A stretch of 64,000 nucleotides of DNA. Source: Streptomyces vinaceus. Lineage in GTDB: Bacteria > Actinomycetota > Actinomycetes > Streptomycetales > Streptomycetaceae. A model generated the notes under the pieces. It ran no database searches. It was given only the letters and a program-made list of their open reading frames with translations, and had not been told where the DNA came from. Positions 1 through 8,195 of the stretch are shown here, piece by piece. The stretch lies in assembly GCF_008704935.1 (NCBI RefSeq), contig NZ_CP023692.1, positions 1,302,001 through 1,366,000 of the forward strand, given 5' to 3'. Both the position numbers and the translations under genes were made by a program. Position 1 is the first letter of the stretch; each line of letters opens with the position of its first letter.

Positions 1-748
1 ACGCGTAGAAGTCGCCGGTCCGGCCGAGCCCCGTCTGCACCTCGTCCGCGATCAGCAGCGCCTTGTGCCGGCGCAGCAGCTCCTGCGCGGCGCGCAGGAA
101 GCCGGGCGGGGCCGCGAGCACGCCCTTGCCCTGGATCGGCTCGACGACGAAGGCGGCGACGTCGCCCCGCTTCAGCTCCCGCTCCAGGGCGGCCAGGTCC
201 CCGAGGGCGATCTTCGTATCGGGCAGCAGCGGCGCGAACCCGTCCCGGAACCCGCCCTCGCCGTTGACCGACAGCGAGCCCGTGGTCAGCCCGTGGAAGG
301 CGTGGTCGCAGTACAGGATCCTGGGCCGGCCCGTGGCGTACCGGGCGAACTTCAGGGCCGTCTCCACCGCCTCGGTGCCGCTGTTGCCGAAGAAGACCCG
401 GTCCAGGTGCGGACTGTACGAGAGCAGCTTCTCCGCCAGCAGCCCGGGCAGCGGCTGGCAGTCGAACCGGGTCAGGTCGGCGAGCTGGGCGTCCAGGACG
501 TCGTGCAGGGCCCTGCGGACGACCGGGTGGTGCCGGCCCAGGCCCATGACCCCGAACCCGGCGAGCATGTCCAGGTAGTCGTTGCCCTCGGCGTCCCAGA
601 AGTGCGCGCCCTCGGCCCGTACGTAGACCTTGTCGAAGCCGATCGTGTGCAGCATGCGCGGCAGCTGGTGGTTGAGGTGGCGCGCGTGCAGCTCGTACCG
701 TTCCCCGCCCCGCTCGTCGAGCAGGGCGCGGAGGTCGAAGCCGGTCAC
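1..748 (-). CDS. Class III (ornithine/acetylornithine-type) aminotransferase, hopanoid-associated, 3' part cut by window edge
   Basis: PLP-dependent fold-type I aminotransferase; about 249 N-terminal residues are present and the frame stays open to base 1. Visible landmarks are an N-terminal GFGVMGLGRHHP stretch, the cofactor-phosphate loop FFGNSGTEAVE, the FHG motif in DHAFHGLTTGSLS and the PLP-binding Asp in LLIADEVQTGLGRTG; the Schiff-base Lys lies beyond the edge. I read the start as GTG at 748, which overlaps the hpnH stop as GTGA, so it should be translated as the last visible gene of the hopanoid operon. In that context it most likely aminates a ribosyl-hopane-derived aldehyde to aminobacteriohopanetriol (HpnO-type role). 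That role is inferred from position and family; a general diamine aminotransferase is the alternative. Confidence 0.85.
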   Translation of the reverse strand, partial: MTGFDLRALLDERGGERYELHARHLNHQLPRMLHTIGFDKVYVRAEGAHFWDAEGNDYLDMLAGFGVMGLGRHHPVVRRALHDVLDAQLADLTRFDCQPLPGLLAEKLLSYSPHLDRVFFGNSGTEAVETALKFARYATGRPRILYCDHAFHGLTTGSLSVNGEGGFRDGFAPLLPDTKIALGDLAALERELKRGDVAAFVVEPIQGKGVLAAPPGFLRAAQELLRRHKALLIADEVQTGLGRTGDFYA

Positions 749-1773
749 TGCTTCTCCCGGTTCCCCGAGACCGTCTCGCGGGCGGCGCGCAGGGATTCCT
801 TGAGAGAGCCCATGGTGGCCAGGACGGCGGTGGGCTCGTACCCGCAGTGCGCCATGCAATTCGCGCAGCGCGGGTCCTTTCCACGGCCGTACTTGCTCCA
901 GTCGGTCTCCTCGATCAGCTCCCGGTACGTCGGCACGTAGCCGTCGCTCATCAGGTAGCAGGGGCGCTGCCAGCCGAAGAGGGAGTAATTGGGAATGGCC
1001 CAGGCGGTGCAGGGGAAATCCACCTTGCCTTCCAGGAAGTCGAGGAAGAGCGGGGAGTGGTTGAGCCGCCAGCGCCGCCGGTTGCCGCCCGCGAAGGCCT
1101 TCCTGAAGAGTTCCCGGGTCTGTTCGACGCCCAGGAAGTGCTCCTGGTCGGGGGCCTTTTCATAGGCGTAAGCGGGCGAGATCATCATTTCGTCGACCTT
1201 GAGGTCGTCATTGAGGTAGTTGAGCACCTCGATGATCGTCTGCGGGGTGTCGGTGTTGAAGAAGGTGGAGTTGGTGGTGACCCGGAACCCGCGCCTCTTC
1301 GCCTCCTTGATGGCGGCGACCGCCTCGTCGAAGACGCCTTCCTTGGCCACCGACTCGTCGTGGCGTTCGCGCAGTCCGTCGATGTGCACCGCGAACGCGA
1401 AGTACGGCGACGGGGTGAACTTCTCGATCTTCTTGCGCAGCAGCATCGCGTTGGTGCACAGGAAAACGTACTTCCGCTTGGCCACCAACTGCCGGACGAT
1501 CTCGTCGATCTGCGGGTGCATCAGGGGCTCGCCGCCCGCGATGGACACCATCGGCGCGCCGGACTCCAGGACGGCGCCGACCGCCTGGGCCACCGGCATG
1601 CGCTGCTTGAGCACGCCCGCCGGGTGCTGGATCTTCCCGCACCCCTCGCAGGCCAGATTGCAGGCGTAGAGCGGTTCCAGCTCGACGATCAGCGGGAACT
1701 TCTCACGCTTGCGGAGCTTCTGTTCGAGAAGATACGTCCCGACCCTGATGGACTGTCGCAGCGGCATGGCCAT
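745..1773 (-). CDS. hpnH: HpnH, radical SAM adenosylhopane synthase
   Basis: Joins the 5'-deoxyadenosyl radical of SAM to hopene (diploptene), giving adenosylhopane, the first C35 hopanoid intermediate. The CNLACEGC cluster motif (CX3CX2C, residues about 38, 42 and 45) binds the 4Fe-4S cluster, SIAGGEPLMHP is the SAM-binding GGEP element, and Cys-rich CANCMAHCGYEP lies near the C-terminus. I chose ATG at 1773 (342 residues): AGGAGG sits eight bases upstream, whereas an in-frame GTG at 1782 would begin inside that Shine-Dalgarno. The stop overlaps the downstream aminotransferase start. Product of the upstream gene hpnG acts next on the same intermediate. Confidence 0.95.
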   Translation of the reverse strand: MAMPLRQSIRVGTYLLEQKLRKREKFPLIVELEPLYACNLACEGCGKIQHPAGVLKQRMPVAQAVGAVLESGAPMVSIAGGEPLMHPQIDEIVRQLVAKRKYVFLCTNAMLLRKKIEKFTPSPYFAFAVHIDGLRERHDESVAKEGVFDEAVAAIKEAKRRGFRVTTNSTFFNTDTPQTIIEVLNYLNDDLKVDEMMISPAYAYEKAPDQEHFLGVEQTRELFRKAFAGGNRRRWRLNHSPLFLDFLEGKVDFPCTAWAIPNYSLFGWQRPCYLMSDGYVPTYRELIEETDWSKYGRGKDPRCANCMAHCGYEPTAVLATMGSLKESLRAARETVSGNREKQ

Positions 1774-1778
1774 CTGGC

Positions 1779-2465
1779 TCACCTCCTGGGGAGCAGAAAA
1801 GAACGGTGCCAGTCATAAAACGCGGGCAGTACGGCACGCAATACGCGGAAGGCCGATATTCCACCGCGGAGCGTGCCGATGCGGACGAGCTCATGCTCCG
1901 GAGCGTCCACGATCACCCGGACGGCCGCAACCGGACGGTTCCAGCCATCGGCGGCGGCCTCCTCGGCGGTCCACAGGGTGGCCGCGGACTCCATGTCGAC
2001 CGCGATGGCGCCGGTGGCGCGCAGCTCGGCGCGCTCCTGGCCGCGGACGACGTGGTCGGATCCGGTCAGTGCGCCGGTGTGCACGGTCCGGCCGGGAGCG
2101 GCCCGGGCCAGTGCCTCGGCGAGCAGGGCGGTGCCCTCGCAGGCGACGGTGCCCCGCGGATCCCGGGTCTCCTCGGCGACGACGAGGTCGCCGGGGCTCA
2201 TGCCGGGGACCAGCCCGGCGCAGAAACCTGTGGCCAGGACGGGGGCCCGGGCCAGCCCGGGCCGGGCGAGCGCCCGGCCGACCGCCCGCTCGGCTGCGCG
2301 CGGGCCCATGCCCGTGCGCAGCACGGCGTAGCCCGGTTCGGGCCGGGCGGCGCCGCGGCCGCCGCCGCTGCGCAGGGCCGCCTGCTCGATGCGCAGCGCG
2401 CAGGCGACCAGCAGCGGGGCGGGCGCCCCGGACGGTCGGGGGCCTTCGGCCCGGGCTGCGGCCAT
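1779..2465 (-). CDS. hpnG: HpnG, adenosylhopane nucleosidase/phosphorylase
   Basis: About 228 residues of the purine nucleoside phosphorylase/MTA-SAH nucleosidase fold. HpnG removes adenine from adenosylhopane to give ribosylhopane (or its phosphate). The typical substrate-binding segment AIAVDMESAA and the glycine-rich ATGFCAGLVPG loop are visible. It starts at ATG 2465 in a TGATG overlap with the shc stop, with GGGGAGG just upstream. Its own stop follows directly after the Shine-Dalgarno of hpnH, so the two are tightly coupled. It lacks a signal peptide and should be cytoplasmic. Family and context agree, so the role is well supported although substrate specificity is inferred. Confidence 0.9.
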   Translation of the reverse strand: MAAARAEGPRPSGAPAPLLVACALRIEQAALRSGGGRGAARPEPGYAVLRTGMGPRAAERAVGRALARPGLARAPVLATGFCAGLVPGMSPGDLVVAEETRDPRGTVACEGTALLAEALARAAPGRTVHTGALTGSDHVVRGQERAELRATGAIAVDMESAATLWTAEEAAADGWNRPVAAVRVIVDAPEHELVRIGTLRGGISAFRVLRAVLPAFYDWHRSFLLPRR

Positions 2466-4423
2466 CAGGCCTCCCCGGGCGCGAAGGGGTCCCCGTACAG
2501 ATAGCGGCCGAGCGCGGTGAGCGGGAAGACCTGCCGGTACAGGTGGTAGTTGATGGAGAAGTCCCAGGGGAAGCCGGTTCCGGTGAAGTACGGCTCGTCC
2601 CAGGAGCCGTCCCCGCGTTGGGTCTCCACCAGGTGCGCGATGCCGCGCCGGACGGCCTTGCCCTCCCGCTCCCCCGCCGAGAGCAGGGCCATCAGCGCCC
2701 AGGCCGTCTGCGAGGGGGTGGAGGCCCCCTTCCCGGCCCACTGCGGGTCCTTGTAGGAGCGCTGGTCCTCGCCCCACCCGCCGTCCTCGTTCTGTACGGA
2801 TTCCAGCCAGCGCACCGCGCGGCGGATCGCGGGGTGCGCCGGGGCGAAGCCCGCGGCCGCCAGCGCCGGCACCACCGACCCGGTCCCGTACACGTAGTTG
2901 GTGCCCCAGCGGCCGAACCAGGCGCCGGAGGGCTCCTGTTCGGCGAGCAGCCAGGCGATGCCCCGCCGGGTGCGCGGGTCGGCCGCCTTGCCCTCGACGG
3001 CGAGCATCTCCACGACGTGGGCGGTGACGTCGGCCGAGGGCGGGTCGATGACCTCGCCGAAGTCGCAGAACGGCAGCCGGTTCGGGAAGGGGCTGGTGTT
3101 GTCGGCGTCGAAGGCGCCCCAGCCCCCGTTCCCGGACTGCATCCCGAGGTTCCACGAGACCCCGCGGGCGATGGCGGCCTCGACCCGGGCCGGCTCCGGA
3201 TGCTTGATCCGGCGCAGCGCGAGGACCACTTCGGCGGTGTCGTCGATGTCGGGGTAGGTGTCGTTGTGGAATTCGAACGCCCAGCCCCCGGGGGCGAGTC
3301 CGGGTCGGCGCACCGCCCAGTCCCCGGTGCGTACGATCTCCTCGCCGAGCATCCAGTCGGCGGCCTTCACCAGGGCCGGGTGGTCGGGTTCCAGGCCCGC
3401 GTCGACCAGGGCGATGGCGGCGAGGCAGGTGTCCCAGACCGGTGACTGGCAGGCCTCGATCATCCGGGCGCCGTCCTCGCGCCACACCGCGAACCGGTCG
3501 AGGGACTCCAGCCCGGCCCGCATCACCGGGTGGGCGAGGTCGTACCCGAGCAGGTGCAGGGCAATGACGGAGTACACGGCGGGTGGCTGGATCCCGCCCC
3601 AGCAGCCGTCGTTCTCCTGGCGCTCGATGATCCAGCGGGCGGCGGTGTCCATCGCGGCCTTGCGCAGCCGGCGCGGGGCGAACCGGCGGTAGACGTGCAG
3701 CGCCTTGTCCATCCGCTGGAAGGCGCCCTCCCAACTGGCCAGCGGCGCAGGCCGCTTGGCCGCGGGGTAGGGCCGCCGCGCGTCGGTGTGCAGCTCGTCC
3801 AGGGCGAACGGGGCCGGGCGTACGGGCCGCTTCGCGGAGACCACGGTCAGCGGGACGATGGTCTGGCGGGCCCAGCAGCCGAAGTCGTAGATGTTCAGCG
3901 GCACCCACGGCGGCAGGAAGACCAGCTCGGGCGGGAGTTCGGGCAGGTGGTCCCAGCTCCACCAGCCGAACAGGGCCAGCCAGATGCGGGTGAAGACGCG
4001 TGCGGCGGCGATCCCGCCGTGGGACCGGATCCAGGCGGAGGCGCGGGCCATGTGCGGTGCGTCGGGCGCGTCACCGGCGAGCCGCAGGGCGACGTACGCC
4101 TCGATGGTGGCGGAGAGTTCGGGCGGTCCGCCGTGGAAGGTGGCCCAGGTGCCGTCCGTACGCTGCTCGCCGCGGATGAAGAGGGCGGCGGCCTGCGTGG
4201 TGGCCTCGTCCCCGATCCCGAGGAACTGGCGCAGCAGGAGGTCCTCGGCGTCCATGGTGACGTTGGTCTCCAGGTCGCCCTTCCACCACCCGGCCGCGTC
4301 CTGGCGGGCGAGCAGGTGCCGGGTCGCGCGCGCGGCGGCCTCCTGCGCACCCTGCACCGTCTCCGGTGCGGTGATCCCCGGATCGGCGCCGGGGGTACCG
4401 GCGCCGTCGGTCGTCGCTGTCAT
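2465..4423 (-). CDS. shc: Squalene-hopene cyclase
   Basis: Cyclises squalene to hop-22(29)-ene and hopanol at the membrane; the full 652-residue class II triterpene cyclase is present. The catalytic protonating motif is DIDDTAEV (DXDD at about 392-395). Several QW repeats are visible, for example RQENDGCWGG, QNEDGGWGED and QRGDGSWDEP, and the C-terminus has the conserved GTGFPWDFSINYHLY segment. ATG at 4423 has AAGGGG five bases upstream. It is the only gene of the operon separated from its upstream neighbour by a real gap (118 bp holding a hairpin); downstream it overlaps hpnG by one base. Confidence 0.98.
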   Translation of the reverse strand: MTATTDGAGTPGADPGITAPETVQGAQEAAARATRHLLARQDAAGWWKGDLETNVTMDAEDLLLRQFLGIGDEATTQAAALFIRGEQRTDGTWATFHGGPPELSATIEAYVALRLAGDAPDAPHMARASAWIRSHGGIAAARVFTRIWLALFGWWSWDHLPELPPELVFLPPWVPLNIYDFGCWARQTIVPLTVVSAKRPVRPAPFALDELHTDARRPYPAAKRPAPLASWEGAFQRMDKALHVYRRFAPRRLRKAAMDTAARWIIERQENDGCWGGIQPPAVYSVIALHLLGYDLAHPVMRAGLESLDRFAVWREDGARMIEACQSPVWDTCLAAIALVDAGLEPDHPALVKAADWMLGEEIVRTGDWAVRRPGLAPGGWAFEFHNDTYPDIDDTAEVVLALRRIKHPEPARVEAAIARGVSWNLGMQSGNGGWGAFDADNTSPFPNRLPFCDFGEVIDPPSADVTAHVVEMLAVEGKAADPRTRRGIAWLLAEQEPSGAWFGRWGTNYVYGTGSVVPALAAAGFAPAHPAIRRAVRWLESVQNEDGGWGEDQRSYKDPQWAGKGASTPSQTAWALMALLSAGEREGKAVRRGIAHLVETQRGDGSWDEPYFTGTGFPWDFSINYHLYRQVFPLTALGRYLYGDPFAPGEA

Positions 4424-4479
4424 GGCTTCCCCTTACGTGGCAGTGAACCTCTGCTGTGCTGGGGGTACGCCGTCGGCCG

Positions 4480-4501
4480 GGCGCCCCCGTCAGGGGGCGC
4501 C
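4480..4501. repeat. Perfect 9-bp inverted repeat between the polyprenyl synthase and shc genes
   Basis: Arms GGCGCCCCC and GGGGGCGCC with the 4-base loop GTCA, in the only non-overlapping junction of the hopanoid operon. There is no T-tract, so it could be an RNA-processing or stability hairpin, a partial terminator, or a dispersed intergenic palindrome: CAGGGGGCGCCGGC also occurs twice at 30541-30575. Confidence 0.75.
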
Positions 4502-4541
4502 GGCCGGCGACTCGCGCGTCATATCCCTGCCCGGGTGGCGG

Positions 4542-5696
4542 TCACCTCTTGCGCACGACGACGAAGTCGGCGAGCGCGACGAGCTGTTCGCGCACCCGCT
4601 GCGGCATGTCCACGTCGTCCAGCGCGCGGATGGCGATCGCGTGCTGGCGGCGTGCCTCCTGGGCGGTCCACTCGCGCCCGCCCGCGGCCTCGATGAGCGC
4701 GGCGCGCGCCGCGAACTCCTCCTCCGAGAAGTTCTCGAAGTCGTTGCTCTTGGCGTCGGCGGCGAGGAGCCGTCCGAGCTCCTCGCAGGCGGGCCCGCCC
4801 GCCGCGAGGGCGGCGACGACCGGCAGGGACTTCTTGCGCTGGCGCAGGTCGCTCCAGGTCTGCTTGCCGGTGGCCTCGGGGTCGCCCCAGATGCCGAGGA
4901 GGTCGTCGACGGCCTGGAAGGCGAGGCCGAGGTGGTAGCCGTACTCCTCCAGCTTGTCGGCGGTGCGGTCGTCCGCGCCGCCGAGGACGGCGCCGATGGA
5001 GACCGCGCAGGCGAGCAGGGCGCCCGTCTTGTTGCCCTCCATCTCCAGGCATTCCTCGACGCTGACGCGCTCGCGGTGCTCGTAGGAGATGTCCTGGGCC
5101 TGGCCGTCGATGAGCTTGCGGCTGGCGGTGGTCAGCCGGCGCGTGGCGCGGCCGGCCTCGACGGTGCCCAGCTCCAGCAGCACCTCGTTGGCGAGGGCGA
5201 AGAGGGCGTCGCCGACGAGGATCGCCAGCGCCGGGCCGTGCACCTTCCACACGGTGTCGCGGTGGCGGCGCTGCTCGTCGCCGTCCATGAGGTCGTCGTG
5301 GAGCAGGGAGAAGTTGTGGACGAGCTCGACGGCGACGGCGCCGGGGATGCCGACCTCGGCCGAGGCCCCGGCGGCTTCGGCGGAGAGCAGCGCGAGGGCG
5401 GGGCGCACGGCCTTGCCGCCGTCACCGTCCGCCGCGTTGCCCTGGGCGTCGATCCAGCCGAAGTGGTACGCGGCGACGGTGTCCATGGGCGCCGCCAGCC
5501 GGTCGACCGCGGCGCGGAGCACGGGGGTCGACAGGGCGCGGCCGCGCTCCAGGAGTGCCAGCGTGTCCGCCTTCTCCACGCCCCCTCCGGCTGCGCCGTT
5601 GCCGGCGTCCGTGTTCTCGACAGCCGGATTCCCCGGGTTCACTGGCTCTCCTCTGTGTCCTGTACGTGCTGCTGCGTTCGTGCTGGTGGTCGTCAT
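4542..5696 (-). CDS. Polyprenyl diphosphate synthase of the hopanoid operon (probably farnesyl diphosphate)
   Basis: 384-residue trans-isoprenyl diphosphate synthase condensing IPP with allylic diphosphates. The first aspartate-rich motif is DDLMD (residues about 134-138) after LVHNFSLLH. The second region reads AFQAVDDLLGIWGD, so it has DDLLG rather than classic DDXXD. The substrate-binding GNKTGALL segment is also visible. Start ATG 5696 overlaps the hpnE stop (ATGA) and follows AGGAGG, so it is coupled to hpnE. The first ~40 residues are a low-complexity Gly/Asn/Ala leader. FPP as product is inferred from the squalene pathway; chain length cannot be read from sequence alone. Confidence 0.9.
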   Translation of the reverse strand: MTTTSTNAAARTGHRGEPVNPGNPAVENTDAGNGAAGGGVEKADTLALLERGRALSTPVLRAAVDRLAAPMDTVAAYHFGWIDAQGNAADGDGGKAVRPALALLSAEAAGASAEVGIPGAVAVELVHNFSLLHDDLMDGDEQRRHRDTVWKVHGPALAILVGDALFALANEVLLELGTVEAGRATRRLTTASRKLIDGQAQDISYEHRERVSVEECLEMEGNKTGALLACAVSIGAVLGGADDRTADKLEEYGYHLGLAFQAVDDLLGIWGDPEATGKQTWSDLRQRKKSLPVVAALAAGGPACEELGRLLAADAKSNDFENFSEEEFAARAALIEAAGGREWTAQEARRQHAIAIRALDDVDMPQRVREQLVALADFVVVRKR

Positions 5697-7072
5697 GCCG
5701 CCTCCTGCAGGGGGTGCTCCCGGTGGCGGCCGAGTGCGGCGAGCGCGGCGTGCGCCGCGCTCAGTCCGCTGCGGACAGCGCCCTCCATGGTCGCGGGCCA
5801 GCCGGTGGCGGTCCACGCACCGGCGAGGTAGAGGCCCGGCGTGTCGGTCCGCGCGCCGGGGCGCAGCCGGCCGACGCCGGGGGTGGGGGCGAACGTGGCG
5901 GTCCGCTCCCGGGTCACGAAGAAGTCCCGTACCTTGGCGCCCCGCGCGGCCGGCAGCAGCCGTTCGAGCTCGGGCAGGTACTTGGTGCGCAGCACCGAGA
6001 CGGGCTCGTCGATGTCGTCCTGGGCGGCCGACTGGGACAGCGCCAGGTACTGGCCGCCGTCGGGCAGCCCGGAGGCGTCGGTCCGGTCGAACACCCACTG
6101 GACCGGGGAGCCGAGCGCGGCGAAGAAGGGCTGCCTGAGCACCTTGCGGTCGTAGACGACGTGGACGTTGAGGATGGGCGCGGTGCCGATGTCCAGGAGC
6201 TTGTCCGGGTCGGCGAGGGCGCCGGGCGGCAGCAGGCCGTGCGCCTCGCGCTGCGGGACGGCGAGGACGACCGTGCCGGCGTCGAGGGACTCGCCCTCGG
6301 TGTCGACCCGCCAGTTCCCGTCCTGGGTACGGGAGACGCGGGTCACCCGGGTGCGCAGTTCGGTGCGTACGCCGGCGGAGTCGAGCTGTTCGCGGGCGAG
6401 GGTGTCGTGCAGGTCGCCGAGCGGGACGGTGGCCCAGCCGATGTCGGCGGCGCCGTTCTCGGAGAGCAGGCCGGTCTTGAAGACCATGGCGGCCAGGCCC
6501 AGCGAGGAGTGGGCGGCGGTCGCGTTGAGGGTGGCGATGCCGACGAGGTCCCACAGGGCCTCGATGGTGCGCGGGCTCTGGCCCTGGCGGCCGAGCCAGG
6601 TCGCGAAGTCCACGCCGTCCAGCGCGGGATCCGCGGGGTCGAGCCGGCGCAGCGCGAGGGCGGCGCGGCCGACGCTCGCCCGCTCGGCGAGCGAGAGGTG
6701 CGGGTAGCGGGCCAGGGAGCCCGCGAGGTGCAGGGGTACGGGCAGGGCACTGCGGCGCAGTCGGCCCAGGCGCGGCCCGGCGGGGTGGGCGACGTCGAGC
6801 ACGGGGACGTCGAGCCGGTCCTGGATCGGGGCGAGGGCGGCTCCCCCGACGCGGTCGAGGAACCACCGGTAGGCGGTACAGCAGCGCAGGTAGACGTGCT
6901 GGCCGTTGTCGACGGTGAGTTCGCCGCGCTTGAAGGAGAAGGCGAGGCCGCCCAGGCGCGGGCGGCCTTCGAGCAGGGTGACCCGCATTCCCGCGTCGGC
7001 GAGTTCGAGCGCGGCCGTCACGCCGGCGAGTCCGCCGCCGATGACGACGGCGCGCTGTTCGGTCGCGCTCAT
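5693..7072 (-). CDS. hpnE: HpnE, hydroxysqualene dehydroxylase (FAD-dependent)
   Basis: 459-residue flavoprotein of the phytoene desaturase/amine oxidase family. The N-terminal Rossmann motif VIGGGLAGVTAALELADAG is followed by LLEGRPRLGG, and the C-terminal FAD-binding end reads GLYLAGAWTATGWPATMEG. HpnE reductively removes the hydroxyl of hydroxysqualene made by HpnC, giving squalene for Shc. ATG 7072 overlaps the stop of the preceding 51-codon ORF (ATGA) and has GGGAGG just upstream; its own stop overlaps the polyprenyl synthase start. Confidence 0.93.
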   Translation of the reverse strand: MSATEQRAVVIGGGLAGVTAALELADAGMRVTLLEGRPRLGGLAFSFKRGELTVDNGQHVYLRCCTAYRWFLDRVGGAALAPIQDRLDVPVLDVAHPAGPRLGRLRRSALPVPLHLAGSLARYPHLSLAERASVGRAALALRRLDPADPALDGVDFATWLGRQGQSPRTIEALWDLVGIATLNATAAHSSLGLAAMVFKTGLLSENGAADIGWATVPLGDLHDTLAREQLDSAGVRTELRTRVTRVSRTQDGNWRVDTEGESLDAGTVVLAVPQREAHGLLPPGALADPDKLLDIGTAPILNVHVVYDRKVLRQPFFAALGSPVQWVFDRTDASGLPDGGQYLALSQSAAQDDIDEPVSVLRTKYLPELERLLPAARGAKVRDFFVTRERTATFAPTPGVGRLRPGARTDTPGLYLAGAWTATGWPATMEGAVRSGLSAAHAALAALGRHREHPLQEAA

Positions 7073-7224
7073 GCGGCCTCCCCCCTCGTACGCGTACGGC
7101 CCGCCGGGGCGGCCGTCCGGGCGGAGCCCGCACGGTGAGACGCGGCGGGCCCGGCCGGGGTTGCCCGCCGGGCGTGCGGCAGCGGAGCGCGCTTCGTGGT
7201 GCGCGGCGTCTGCGTCGGGCCCAT
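7069..7224 (-). CDS. Unknown 51-residue basic protein coupled between hpnD and hpnE
   Basis: Short ORF starting at ATG 7224 in a TGATG overlap with the hpnD stop and ending in an ATGA overlap with hpnE. GGAGG lies eight bases before the start, inside the hpnD end. The product is Arg/Ala/Pro/Thr rich, begins MGPTQTPRTTKRAPLPHARR, and has no membrane segment, signal peptide or cysteine. The exact double coupling argues for translation. It could be related to the short Streptomyces proteins called DUF6380 that I recall from hopanoid clusters, but I cannot confirm this. A pure translational-coupling spacer is the alternative. Confidence 0.5.
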   Translation of the reverse strand: MGPTQTPRTTKRAPLPHARRATPAGPAASHRAGSARTAAPAGRTRTRGEAA

Positions 7225-8195
7225 CAGCCCCGCCTCCGCGTGCTCTGGCGGGAGATGGTCCGGGCGTCGAGGCCGGAGAGTCCGCGGACGGCGACGTACG
7301 CCTTCTCGTGCGGGGGCAGCGAGACGCGGCCGCGCAGTACGGCCTCGGGTTCGCGCTCGATGCGGTCGAGCAGGCGGCGGTAGATGCCGGCCATGGCGGC
7401 TACGCAGGCGCCGCTGCGCCGGTCGAGCATGGGCAGCAGCCGGTAGCCCTCGACGAACAGGGCGCGGGCGCGCCGCACTTCGTGGTGGACGAGTCCGGCG
7501 AAGTCGGCGCCGGCGGGCAGCCGCTCGCTCGCGAACCCGTCGGAGCAGCCGAACTTGGCGAGGTCCTCGGCGGGCAGGTACGTACGCCCGTTGGCGGCGT
7601 CCTCGCGGACGTCGCGCAGGATGTTGGTGAGCTGGAGGGCGAGGCCGAGGGTGTCGGCGTACTCGGCGGCCCGCGTGGCGTCGGGGGCGCCGAGGCCGCC
7701 GGTGTGCACGGTGCCGAACACGCCGAGGGAGAGCCGTCCGATGGCCCCGGCCACGCAACGGCAGTAGGCCTTGAGGTCGTCCCAGGTCTCGTAGGTCTCG
7801 CCGCGGACGTCCATGAGGACGCCGTCGATGAGCTCGTCGAGGCCGCCGAGCGGGATCGGGAAGCGGCGGGCGGCGTGGGCGAGGGCGACGGCGACCGGGT
7901 CGGTGTCGTCCTCGTCGATCTCCTCGGCGCGGACGCGTCCGAGCAGGGCGCGGGTCTCCTCCAGCCGGGCCAGCTTGGCCCCGGGGGCGAGCGCGCCGTC
8001 GCCGATGTCGTCGACGCGCCGGGAGAACGCGTACAGCGCGGACATCGCCTGCCGCTTGTCGGAGGGCAGCAGCCGGATGCCGTACGCGAAGTTGCGCGCC
8101 TGGGAGCCGGTGACGGCCTCGCAGTAGCTGTACGCCGCCAGGACCGCTGCGGACGGTGCGGACGTGTGTGCGGAACCCTCCACGGTCGGGCTCAC
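7224..8195 (-). CDS. hpnD: HpnD, presqualene diphosphate synthase
   Basis: 323-residue squalene/phytoene synthase family enzyme joining two farnesyl diphosphates into presqualene diphosphate. Both Mg-diphosphate motifs are present: DDIGD at about 62-66 and NILRDVREDAANGRTYLP further on; the YCRCVAG helix is also typical. It starts at GTG 8195 within a GTGA overlap with the hpnC stop; AAGGGG is immediately adjacent to the start, too close for a normal ribosome-binding site, so coupling to hpnC is likely. Its product is passed to HpnC and then HpnE. Confidence 0.95.
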   Translation of the reverse strand: MSPTVEGSAHTSAPSAAVLAAYSYCEAVTGSQARNFAYGIRLLPSDKRQAMSALYAFSRRVDDIGDGALAPGAKLARLEETRALLGRVRAEEIDEDDTDPVAVALAHAARRFPIPLGGLDELIDGVLMDVRGETYETWDDLKAYCRCVAGAIGRLSLGVFGTVHTGGLGAPDATRAAEYADTLGLALQLTNILRDVREDAANGRTYLPAEDLAKFGCSDGFASERLPAGADFAGLVHHEVRRARALFVEGYRLLPMLDRRSGACVAAMAGIYRRLLDRIEREPEAVLRGRVSLPPHEKAYVAVRGLSGLDARTISRQSTRRRG

